Shown one piece after another: positions 44,593 through 51,478 of a DNA stretch of 64,000 bases. The stretch is taken from the NCBI GenBank assembly GCA_004293935.1, contig RDZH01000014.1, positions 22,237 to 86,236 on the forward strand, given 5' to 3'. A program made the position numbers and the translations under genes. This DNA is from Alphaproteobacteria bacterium. GTDB lineage: Bacteria > Pseudomonadota > Alphaproteobacteria > Rickettsiales > UBA998. How positions within the stretch are numbered: position 1 is the stretch's first letter; every line of letters starts with the position of its first letter. The notes below the pieces were generated by a model that saw only the letters and a program-made list of their open reading frames with translations, was not told the origin of the DNA and searched no databases.

Positions 44593-44766
44593 ATGATTCG
44601 TGCATTGTTTGGTGCATTACGTAGCGTCAAAAGCCTCTCACTCATAGAGTGGCTGATGATTTGGATTATAACACTCTCTGTTGGGAGCATTGCGCTGCCA
44701 ATAGCCAAGTCTCATTTAGATACTTCTCGTGAGAATGTTTGCAAATGTGAGTGTCCAAAGTTATAA
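44593..44766 (+). CDS. 57-residue pilin-like membrane peptide
   Basis: The short product reads MIRALFGALRSVKSLSLIEW, then a hydrophobic helix and SIALPIAKSHLDTSR, ending with CKCEC. The stretch SLIEW..(hydrophobic)..SIALPIA follows the type IV pilin N-terminal helix (F(S/T)LIEL...IALP), with Glu at the right place. The residue before the would-be cleavage site is Leu instead of Gly, so a normal prepilin peptidase may not cut it. GAGGTAC lies before ATG 44593; an ATG 36 bases earlier is in frame. It ends just before a TATAGC-hairpin. It may be a Flp-like mini pilin, or simply a small membrane peptide. Confidence 0.6.
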   Translation: MIRALFGALRSVKSLSLIEWLMIWIITLSVGSIALPIAKSHLDTSRENVCKCECPKL

Positions 44767-44768
44767 GT

Positions 44769-44828
44769 TATGGGACGTTTCATTCGGTTAGTTTTTGTTC
44801 AAAAACAAACTGAGTGAAGCGTGCTATA
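44769..44828. repeat. TATAGC-hairpin repeat overlapping a gene end
   Basis: TATGGGACG (a decayed TATAGCACG) and CGTGCTATA bound the stem TTCATTCGGTTAGTTTTTG / CAAAAACAAACTGAGTGAA. The right edge contains CTA at 44824-44826, which on the minus strand is the TAG stop of the aminotransferase. Confidence 0.7.
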
Positions 44829-45945
44829 GACTAATATAGTCCTCAAACATTGCAAGCATCTGTGGCATGGAAGCGCGACCATAGCTAATGCGAAAATAGG
44901 GTTTATCTTGCCCATAGACTTGCGCAGGAAGCACCAGCACACCAATATCACGGCGCATTTGTTCCGCAAAATCATAGCTGTTGATAGCCTTTTTGAAGGC
45001 GATATAGGCAATGCAGCCACCTTTGGGCTTCACCCAATCAAACAGATCGCTATGACGCTCCATAAAGGATTCCAGCAAGGCAAAATTATGTTTGATAAGA
45101 TTGCGTTGGCGCGTGAGAATCGTATCGGCATGACGCAGCGCGATCAATGCCAAGACTTCCGAAGGCGCACTATTGCATATGGAAAGGTAGTTTTTGTATA
45201 ATTCCATCTGATGCAGCATTTCCTGATTCTGGCACGCAATCCAACCAATACGCAATCCTGCAAGCCCATAGGCTTTGGACATCACCCCAAGGCTTAATGC
45301 TTTATCATAGAGGGTAGCAAAAGCGGGGAGCGTATCAGCGGGATCACGCTCAATGAGACGATAGACTTCGTCGGAAAATATCCATAAATTATGGGTGCGC
45401 GCAAGGGCAACAAGGGCGTGTTGTGTGGCGTGCGAAAGGATCGCGCCCGTGGGATTATGCGGATAATTGATGAGGATCAGTTTTGTATTGGGGCGAATGG
45501 CTGCTTTGATGCGCTCTATGTCTAATTCCCACTGTTGCTCAAAACTAAGCTCAATGGTGGTGATAGCACAGATAGAGGCAGGAATGGATTCTAAGGATTG
45601 ATAGCATGGGGTCACTGCAATGGCGTGATCTTCTGGGCGCAACAAGGTACGTGCTGCGCAATAAATCCCTTCTTCTGCTCCTGAAAAACATAGGATATGA
45701 TCGCGTGTGAATTGTTCCCCATAGATCAGTGCAATCTCATCGCGTAATAGGGGCATACCTTTCGGTTCGGTATAGGATAAACGTAGATTATTCCATAGGT
45801 TCAAACATTCTGCATCTGCCATAGTGAGAATATCCTGCATCGAAAAACTCTCCATATCAGAGGAGCAGAACATATGGGGCGTGCTGAACTCACGCGCTCC
45901 AAGATATGCTTCGAGGGCAAATATAGGCAAATCAGACATAATCAT
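44824..45945 (-). CDS. class I/II PLP-dependent aminotransferase
   Basis: The 373-residue protein has the fold-type I aminotransferase plan. The PLP phosphate region lies in FSGAEEGIYCAAR, substrate and PLP contacts in LINYPHNPTGAIL and WIFSDEVYRLIE, the Schiff-base Lys in MSKAYGLAGLRIGW near residue 235, and the C-terminal Arg in YFRISYGRA. It is related to the capreomycidine-synthase or MalY-like branches rather than to AspC; the substrate is unknown. ATG 45945 and 45939 are both possible. The stop codon lies within a hairpin repeat. The rpsI terminator separates it from the ribosomal genes. Confidence 0.88.
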   Translation of the reverse strand: MIMSDLPIFALEAYLGAREFSTPHMFCSSDMESFSMQDILTMADAECLNLWNNLRLSYTEPKGMPLLRDEIALIYGEQFTRDHILCFSGAEEGIYCAARTLLRPEDHAIAVTPCYQSLESIPASICAITTIELSFEQQWELDIERIKAAIRPNTKLILINYPHNPTGAILSHATQHALVALARTHNLWIFSDEVYRLIERDPADTLPAFATLYDKALSLGVMSKAYGLAGLRIGWIACQNQEMLHQMELYKNYLSICNSAPSEVLALIALRHADTILTRQRNLIKHNFALLESFMERHSDLFDWVKPKGGCIAYIAFKKAINSYDFAEQMRRDIGVLVLPAQVYGQDKPYFRISYGRASMPQMLAMFEDYISL

Positions 45946-45971
45946 GATCTTCTTGATTCGGGGTAGGTTCT

Positions 45972-46010
45972 AAAAAAAAGGGTGATGCACTGAAACAATT
46001 CATCACCCTT
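45972..46010 (-). terminator. rho-independent terminator of rplM-rpsI
   Basis: On the minus strand AAGGGTGATG, an 11-base loop, CATCACCCTT and then a run of T. It lies 16 bases after the rpsI stop. Confidence 0.93.
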
Positions 46011-46026
46011 ATTATTAGCTTTATCA

Positions 46027-46464
46027 TTAACGCTTAGAGAACTGGAAGCTACGACGAGCTTTAGCGCGTCCATATTTCTTACGTTCTACCACACGACTAT
46101 CACGTGTCAAGAATCCGCCTTTGCGCAATACAGAATGGAATTCTGGGCTAAAGCGATCCAATGCACGGCTGATACCATGACGTACCGCACCTGCTTGACC
46201 TGATAATCCGCCACCTTTCACGGTAGCAAATACATCGAATGTACCTGCACGATCCAAAGCACCAAAGGGCTGGTTGATAATCATGCGTAGTACGGGACGT
46301 GCAAAATAGGTGGATTGATCACGACCATTGACAATGATCTTGCCTGTGCCGGGCTTTACCCACACGCGAGCTATCGCGTTTTTACGACGACCTGTACCAT
46401 AGGAACGACCCAAGGCATCTACTTTTGCGACTCGTTGAATTTCTGTTGCTTCTGTCATAATCAA
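46027..46464 (-). CDS. rpsI: 30S ribosomal protein S9
   Basis: The 145-residue protein has [20 protein letters not shown] and the family C-terminus with [16 protein letters not shown] and RRSFQFSKR, whose last Arg reaches the ribosomal P site. It begins directly after rplM, as everywhere in bacteria. Starts at 46464 (MIM) and 46458 (MTE) are both possible. Confidence 0.98.
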   Translation of the reverse strand: MIMTEATEIQRVAKVDALGRSYGTGRRKNAIARVWVKPGTGKIIVNGRDQSTYFARPVLRMIINQPFGALDRAGTFDVFATVKGGGLSGQAGAVRHGISRALDRFSPEFHSVLRKGGFLTRDSRVVERKKYGRAKARRSFQFSKR

Positions 46465-46923
46465 TTACCGTGCGTTTTTCTCATTTTTAGATGCAAAATC
46501 AAAAGCCATAGGCTGTTGAGCTTCATGGGGATGTTCTGATCCAGCATAAACACGCAACATTTTATATTGCTGTCTTCCGAGTGTGTTTTTTGGCAACATA
46601 CGCTTCACTGCCATTTCAACAACGCGTTGCGGATGTGCGCCTGCAAATATTTTAGCAGGAGTAGTTTCCTTGATTCCACCCGGAAAACCTGTATGACGAT
46701 AATAAATCTTATCAGTCAATTTTTTTCCTTTGATCTGAATCTTATCAGCATTGATAATGATCACATGATCACCGCAATTCATGTGCGGAGTGTAATAAGG
46801 CTTATGCTTTCCACGCAACAAAGTTGCCACTTGAACCGCTAGGCGACCAAGGACGATTTGGTTGGCATCAATCACGTACCATTGTTGCTGAATATCAGCA
46901 GGTTTTGCAGAGAAGGTTTTCAT
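46465..46923 (-). CDS. rplM: 50S ribosomal protein L13
   Basis: The 152-residue protein begins [20 protein letters not shown], with [34 protein letters not shown] and [15 protein letters not shown], then [20 protein letters not shown]. The start at 46923 is the family start; the frame is open for four more codons. About 270 bases without a gene lie upstream (46924-47193), holding two tandem TATAGC-hairpins. Confidence 0.98.
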   Translation of the reverse strand: MKTFSAKPADIQQQWYVIDANQIVLGRLAVQVATLLRGKHKPYYTPHMNCGDHVIIINADKIQIKGKKLTDKIYYRHTGFPGGIKETTPAKIFAGAHPQRVVEMAVKRMLPKNTLGRQQYKMLRVYAGSEHPHEAQQPMAFDFASKNEKNAR

Positions 46924-47017
46924 AGAATACCGCAATCTATTTTTTGATAATATAAGAGAAAAGACTTCTAACGCTTCTGCACGTGCATGTCAATAAAAAA
47001 CTTTATATAATGTACAT

Positions 47018-47063
47018 TATAGCGCGTTGAATCTGTATGCATCAGATTCAAGGTCGCGCTATA
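47018..47063. repeat. TATAGC-hairpin repeat, tandem copy 1
   Basis: TATAGCGCG-TTGAATCTG-TATGCAT-CAGATTCAA-GGT-CGCGCTATA, a nearly perfect stem of 18 pairs. It is repeated almost word for word 11 bases later. It lies upstream of rplM. Confidence 0.85.
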
Positions 47064-47074
47064 TATCAATAAAG

Positions 47075-47119
47075 ACAGCGCGTTGAATCTGTGCGTAGCA
47101 GATTCAAGGTTGCGCTATA
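47075..47119. repeat. TATAGC-hairpin repeat, tandem copy 2
   Basis: ACAGCGCG-TTGAATCTG-TGCGTAG-CAGATTCAA-GGT-TGCGCTATA. The inner stem is identical to copy 1, the left edge has lost TAT, and the loop differs. The ATATATC after the right arm is shared with copy 1, which suggests tandem duplication of a unit of about 57 bases. Confidence 0.8.
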
Positions 47120-47193
47120 TATCATAAGAATAGCGAGCATTGCTTGACTTTTTAATCGGCTTAAGTCTATAAAATATAAGTATATGATGTGCA

Positions 47194-48183
47194 ATGAACA
47201 AGGCAAAATGCTCTATGGATGCGATATATCGTGATGAATCGAGTTGTGGGTTGATAATGCGCCCTTATACTATGCCTCTTTGTTTGGCGGGGCAGGTGCG
47301 TATTCGTGTTACCTATACGGGCATAAATCGCGCTGATGTTCTGCAATGTGACGGAGGCTATCCACCGCCCATATCGGGGATATGTGGCTTGGAAGTGTCG
47401 GGCATCATCGATGCAGTTGGGGAAGGGGTGCATGATTGGGTGATTGGTCAACATGTGTGCGCCTTGCTTTTGGAAGGAGGCTATGCGCCTTATGTGACGG
47501 TGGATGCACGGCATCTATTAGCAGTGGGTGATGCTATGTCCGCCAAAATAGCAGCATCCTTGGTGGAAGCCTTGGCGACGAGTTGGTTGGCGTTATGTGA
47601 TGTAGGCAAAATGTGCGCGGGTGAACATGTGTTGATTCATGGGGGTTCGAGTGGTGTTGGCATGATTGCTTTGCAAGTGGCGCGTTATTTAGGTGCGCAC
47701 ACCTATACGATGGCAAGCAGTGAGGCAAAGGATGATCTATGCCGTTCTTTGGGGGCAACCGTTATCCCGTGGGATAGAACGCCTGAAACATTAGCACAGC
47801 AGATCAAAACTCACGCACCGCAGGGGTTGGATATTGTGTGGGATATTCTTGGCGGTGCGTATGTGGGAGCGCATCTGAAAGCCTTAGCGTATGGCGGGCG
47901 GTTATTATCGGTTGCGTGCATGGATGGTGCGCAGGTGCAATGCTCGATGGGTGGGCTATTGATGAAGAATCTTACATGGCATGGAGTGACGCTACGTTCA
48001 CAAAGCGATGATCGTAAAGCAGAGATTATCGCAGCGGTGCGGGATTATCTGTGGGATGCGTGCCATGAGGGCATCATCGCACCGCATATTTATAAGGTAG
48101 TACCCCCATATGAGGTGATGCACGCGCATGAACTGATGCGGCGGCGCACCCATTATGGCAAAATGTTGATTGATTGGTCATAA
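47194..48183 (+). CDS. NAD(P)H:quinone oxidoreductase, PIG3-like zinc-free MDR family
   Basis: The 329-residue medium-chain oxidoreductase lacks the catalytic zinc site. It has the PIG3-like signature TGINRADVLQCDGGYPPP and GICGLEVSGIIDAVGEG, and the NADP-binding HGGSSGVGMIALQVARYLGA motif near 150. The C-terminal catalytic-domain end VMHAHELMRRRTHYGKMLI fits. It would reduce quinones or similar one-carbonyl substrates with NADPH. The first ATG has no clear ribosome binding site; ATG 47215 is an alternative. The ogt gene follows after 16 bases. Confidence 0.9.
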   Translation: MNKAKCSMDAIYRDESSCGLIMRPYTMPLCLAGQVRIRVTYTGINRADVLQCDGGYPPPISGICGLEVSGIIDAVGEGVHDWVIGQHVCALLLEGGYAPYVTVDARHLLAVGDAMSAKIAASLVEALATSWLALCDVGKMCAGEHVLIHGGSSGVGMIALQVARYLGAHTYTMASSEAKDDLCRSLGATVIPWDRTPETLAQQIKTHAPQGLDIVWDILGGAYVGAHLKALAYGGRLLSVACMDGAQVQCSMGGLLMKNLTWHGVTLRSQSDDRKAEIIAAVRDYLWDACHEGIIAPHIYKVVPPYEVMHAHELMRRRTHYGKMLIDWS

Positions 48184-48199
48184 CGCGGTAAGGCATATT

Positions 48200-48700
48200 A
48201 TGCATCACTGCACCTATCCATCCCCAGTGGGAACATTGCTGTTGGTCGCAAGTGAGGTGGGGATACGCGCTGTACTGTGGGAAGATGAGTCCCAAGAGCG
48301 GGTGCGCCTAGGGCAGAGTTTGGAGCAACGCAATCACCCTATGCTTATTCACGCCATGCGTGAATTAGATGAGTATTTTGCTCACACCCGCACCGCATTT
48401 GCCGTGCCACTTGACCCTATCGGCACAGATTTTCAAAGGCGGGCATGGGATGCTCTGAAAATGATTCCCTATGGTGAAACACGCAGTTATGCATGCCAAG
48501 CGCAGATGATGGGGCATCCAAAGGCAGTGCGTGCCGTGGGAGCAGCCAATGGCAAAAACCCTATCTCAATCATTGTACCGTGCCATCGTGTGATTGGAGC
48601 AAATGGTACATTAACAGGCTTTGCGGGTGGGCTAGCGGTAAAAAGTGCCTTGTTGCAGCATGAGGCGATGAGATATACCCATTTCATTTCAAGGAGTTGA
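48200..48700 (+). CDS. ogt: methylated-DNA--protein-cysteine methyltransferase
   Basis: The suicide enzyme removes O6-alkyl groups from guanine onto its own Cys. The 166-residue protein has a small N-terminal domain (YPSPVGTLLLVASEVGIRAV) and a C-terminal active domain with FQRRAWDALKMIPYGETRSY, KAVRAVGAANGKNPISIIVP and the active-site PCHRVIG, then LTGFAGGLAVKSALL. The start at 48200 has TAAGG ten bases upstream. The last nine codons (RYTHFISRS) and the stop are encoded by the beginning of repeat copy D, so the natural C-terminus has been replaced. Confidence 0.95.
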   Translation: MHHCTYPSPVGTLLLVASEVGIRAVLWEDESQERVRLGQSLEQRNHPMLIHAMRELDEYFAHTRTAFAVPLDPIGTDFQRRAWDALKMIPYGETRSYACQAQMMGHPKAVRAVGAANGKNPISIIVPCHRVIGANGTLTGFAGGLAVKSALLQHEAMRYTHFISRS

Positions 48701-48791
48701 ATCATTGAAATGAAATTAAGGGTATATCTTATTAAAAATACTCATCTTTTCCACATTTTGATACTACGTATCTTCATGTGCGATGAGTATA
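48674..48791 (+). repeat. double-hairpin MITE-like repeat, copy D
   Basis: A full 118-bp copy with ends TATACCCAT and ATGAGTATA. In hairpin 1 the arm CATTTCATTTCAA pairs with TTGAAATGAAAT, where other copies have CATTTCACTTCAA and AAGTGAAATG: a change on both arms that keeps pairing. Its first 27 bases are the 3' end of ogt. The remaining gap to lepB (up to 49006) holds one more hairpin (48848-48881) and AT-rich sequence. Confidence 0.92.
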
Positions 48792-48847
48792 GCAACCAAT
48801 CTCATACATCTTTTGATTGTTTTTTTGTAAAAATAGCACTATAGTTG

Positions 48848-48881
48848 TTTGACAAAAAAATGACTCATTTTTTATGTCAAG
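48848..48881. repeat. AT-rich hairpin (TTTGACAAAAAA family)
   Basis: TTTGACAAAAAAATGA and TCATTTTTTATGTCAAGA form an imperfect stem. GTTTGACAAAAAA recurs near 55788 and, inverted, near 20240. It could be a repeat or a promoter -35 region (TTGACA) for lepB-rnc-era. Confidence 0.45.
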
Positions 48882-49006
48882 AAACGAATATAACCTTATG
48901 ATTTATAGTGTTTTTGTCATTGTATAATTGCCGATTGATCGGTATTTATATAATGGAAGTGCTATATAAATACAAAAAATTAGATGAGAGATTTAGGGAG
49001 CAACCC

Positions 49007-49795
49007 ATGAACAAAACTCCCCCAGCGTCGGATGAGAGCGCAACGAATGAGACGAAGCAAGCAACTCAGCCTCCGCTATGGAACGAGTATATCCGTACCT
49101 TTATTTATGCGATTCTTCTTGCTGTTGTCTTTCGCAGCTTTGTTTTTGAGCCGTTTCATATCCCCTCAGGTTCGATGAAGGAAACCTTATTGGTAGGGGA
49201 TTATCTGTTTGTATCCAAATATAGCTATGGCTATAGTCGCTATTCTTTTCCTTATGGTATTGATTGGTTTGATGGTCGAGTGCTTTCATCTGCACGCCCA
49301 AAGCGTGGCGATATTGTCGTGTTCCGTCCAACTTCGCAGCCGCGTATTGATTTTATTAAGCGTATTGTGGGGCTGCCGGGGGATAAGATTCAAGTGCTGG
49401 ATGGAATCGTCTATATTAATGATCTTCCTGTATCGCGGGTGCGTGATGGCGATTTTTCGGATATTCTGCCCGATGGAACAATCAAAAAGATCCCGCGTTA
49501 TCGTGAAACCTTGGATAATGGCGTGAGTTATGCCGTATTAGAAGAAACCACACAAGGATTGCTTGATGATACGTATGTCTATACAGTGCCTGAAAAAAAC
49601 TATTTTCTTATGGGGGATAATCGTGATAATTCCGCAGATAGCCGTGAGATGTCGATGGTTGGCTTTGTGCCAGAGGAAAATATTGTAGGGCGAGCTGAAC
49701 TTGTGCTGTTCTCTATTGATGATCGCACCAGCATGTGGAAAATATGGGATTGGTTTTGGGCATTGCGAACCGAACGCTTATTGAAGGATTTATAG
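49007..49795 (+). CDS. lepB: signal peptidase I
   Basis: LepB cleaves signal peptides at the outer face of the inner membrane. The 262-residue protein has a cytoplasmic N-terminus, one anchor helix (YAILLAVVFRSFVF), the catalytic Ser56 in IPSGSMKETL, and the catalytic Lys118 in RIDFIKRIVGLPGD. The C-terminal box is YFLMGDNRDNSADSR. GGGAG upstream fixes 49007 as the start. It leads lepB-rnc-era, the standard alphaproteobacterial order. Confidence 0.97.
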   Translation: MNKTPPASDESATNETKQATQPPLWNEYIRTFIYAILLAVVFRSFVFEPFHIPSGSMKETLLVGDYLFVSKYSYGYSRYSFPYGIDWFDGRVLSSARPKRGDIVVFRPTSQPRIDFIKRIVGLPGDKIQVLDGIVYINDLPVSRVRDGDFSDILPDGTIKKIPRYRETLDNGVSYAVLEETTQGLLDDTYVYTVPEKNYFLMGDNRDNSADSREMSMVGFVPEENIVGRAELVLFSIDDRTSMWKIWDWFWALRTERLLKDL

Positions 49796-49797
49796 AA

Positions 49798-50466
49798 ATG
49801 TCGGTATCTTATGAGGCTATGCGCGCAACATTTAGCGATCCTGCTTTATGCGATCTTGCGATGATGCATCGTGGAAAAGATACGCGACAGAATAATCAAC
49901 GCTTAGAATTTTTGGGTGATCGTGTGCTGGGTTTAGTGATGGCACGGATGCTCTATACGTCTTTTCCTGATGAACGCGAGGGCGAATTAGCGATGCGTCT
50001 TTCTGCTTTAGTATGTGGTACAACCATTGCGTGTGTGGCGCGTCAGTTGGGTATGGGAGCGTGGCTGATATTGGATGACCATGAAGTGCGCAAGGGCGGG
50101 CGCGATAATGAATCGAATCTGATTGATGCGTGTGAGGCGTTGATTGGGGCGATCTATCTTGATCAAGGCATCGGTGCAGCGGAAGCATTTATCCATACGC
50201 ATTGGCATAATTTGATGCATTCATTGGTGCGTCCTCCGAAAGATGCGAAAACGGCGTTGCAAGAATGGGTGCAAGCACGTGGATTGCCTTTGCCGCTCTA
50301 TCATGAATTATCACGGGAAGGTACGGCGCATGATCCACTCTTTACGATAGAAGTGCAGGTGGAAGGCGTATCCCCCATTCGCGCTATTGCCTCAAATAAG
50401 AAACAAGCAGAACATAAAGCAGCACAATTAATGCTGCAACATTTAGGAGAAGAAAGAACATGGTAG
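49798..50466 (+). CDS. rnc: ribonuclease III
   Basis: RNase III cuts double-stranded RNA such as rRNA precursors. The 222-residue protein has the catalytic signature QRLEFLGDRVLGLVMA, DACEALIGAIYLDQG, and a C-terminal double-stranded RNA-binding domain (KTALQEWVQARGLPLPLYHE, ending SNKKQAEHKAAQLML). Start 49798 lies three bases after lepB with GAAGG inside lepB; an earlier frame from 49735 overlaps lepB. Its end overlaps era by seven bases. Confidence 0.97.
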   Translation: MSVSYEAMRATFSDPALCDLAMMHRGKDTRQNNQRLEFLGDRVLGLVMARMLYTSFPDEREGELAMRLSALVCGTTIACVARQLGMGAWLILDDHEVRKGGRDNESNLIDACEALIGAIYLDQGIGAAEAFIHTHWHNLMHSLVRPPKDAKTALQEWVQARGLPLPLYHELSREGTAHDPLFTIEVQVEGVSPIRAIASNKKQAEHKAAQLMLQHLGEERTW

Positions 50467-51347
50467 CACGTTGTGGTTTTGTCGCGGTGGTAGGTGCGCC
50501 CAATGCAGGAAAATCGACCTTAGTCAATGCACTTGTGAAAGCGCGTGTGGCGATTGTCACTCCGAAGGTGCAAACAACCCGTAGCCGTATTTTGGGGATT
50601 GTGACGGAAGCAGAAACGCAGCTTATCCTCATTGATACGCCGGGGATTTTTCAAGCAAAAGCCCGCTTTGAACAAGCGATGGTCAATAGTGCGCTCGGAA
50701 GCACCAAAGAATCGGATAAGGTGATGGTGGTGATCGATGCCTATCGTGGCATGTGCGATGATAGCAAGCACGTGCTTGATTCGGTACGTGATGCGGGTGC
50801 GCCATGCTTGTTGGTGCTGAATAAAATTGATAAGGTTGCCAAAGAGCGTTTGCTAGAATTGGCAGGGCATATATGCGCACACTATCCCGTTGAGCGATGT
50901 TTTATGATTGCAGCGCGCACCCGTGATGGGGTGGATGATGTCCGTCAGTATCTTGCGCAGAATCTGCCTGAAGGACCATGGCATTATCCTGAAGATATGA
51001 TGACGGATGTACCGCTACGGCAGTGGGCAGCGGAAGTGACGCGTGAATCATTATTTTATCGCTTGCAGCAGGAATTGCCGTACAGCATCGCTGTGGAAAC
51101 CGAGCAATGGAACGAGCGCAAAGATGGTAGTGTTGAGATTCGTCAGGTTATTTATGTGCAGAATGATAATCAAAAAAAGATTGTGGTTGGGCATAAAGGT
51201 GAGATGCTGAAGGAAGTTGGGCAAGCGGCACGCACGCGGATGATACGTTTTATGGAACGCAAAGTGCATTTGTTTTTATTTGTTAAAGTTACCGAGGGAT
51301 GGAAAGAGCAGAAATCGTTCTATTCATCTATCGGTTTGAACTATTAA
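50460..51347 (+). CDS. era: GTPase Era
   Basis: Era is a GTPase needed for 30S maturation. The 295-residue protein has G1 GAPNAGKSTLV, G2 with VQTTRSR, G3 DTPGIF, G4 NKID, and the C-terminal KH domain with IVVGHKGEMLKEVGQAAR. It closes the lepB-rnc-era operon and is followed by a hairpin terminator. Confidence 0.98.
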   Translation: MVARCGFVAVVGAPNAGKSTLVNALVKARVAIVTPKVQTTRSRILGIVTEAETQLILIDTPGIFQAKARFEQAMVNSALGSTKESDKVMVVIDAYRGMCDDSKHVLDSVRDAGAPCLLVLNKIDKVAKERLLELAGHICAHYPVERCFMIAARTRDGVDDVRQYLAQNLPEGPWHYPEDMMTDVPLRQWAAEVTRESLFYRLQQELPYSIAVETEQWNERKDGSVEIRQVIYVQNDNQKKIVVGHKGEMLKEVGQAARTRMIRFMERKVHLFLFVKVTEGWKEQKSFYSSIGLNY

Positions 51348-51350
51348 GAC

Positions 51351-51376
51351 AAAATTGCTCCTGCACAATTTTTTTT
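51351..51376 (+). terminator. terminator of lepB-rnc-era
   Basis: AAAATTG, an eight-base loop, CAATTTT and a continuing T-run. It begins right after the era stop. Confidence 0.75.
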
Positions 51377-51406
51377 GCGTTGCAAAAAAGTCACTTTTTT
51401 ACATTC

Positions 51407-51423
51407 TGTCATCATATTGTCAT
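51407..51423 (+). promoter_or_regulatory. putative operator before member 3 of the unknown family
   Basis: TGTCATCATATTGTCAT, identical over 17 bases to the element before member 2 (43163-43179). It has two TGTCAT half sites 11 bases apart. It ends 55 bases before the ATG at 51479. Confidence 0.6.
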
Positions 51424-51478
51424 AAATTCCATCTATTGTGAATTTACTGAGTTCACACTATGCAAAAAAAGGATTTTT

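Noticed and set aside
47018..47119. Tandem hairpins as a minimal CRISPR
   Set aside because: Only two units, each a full palindrome of 46 bases separated by 11 bases; no cas gene is near.
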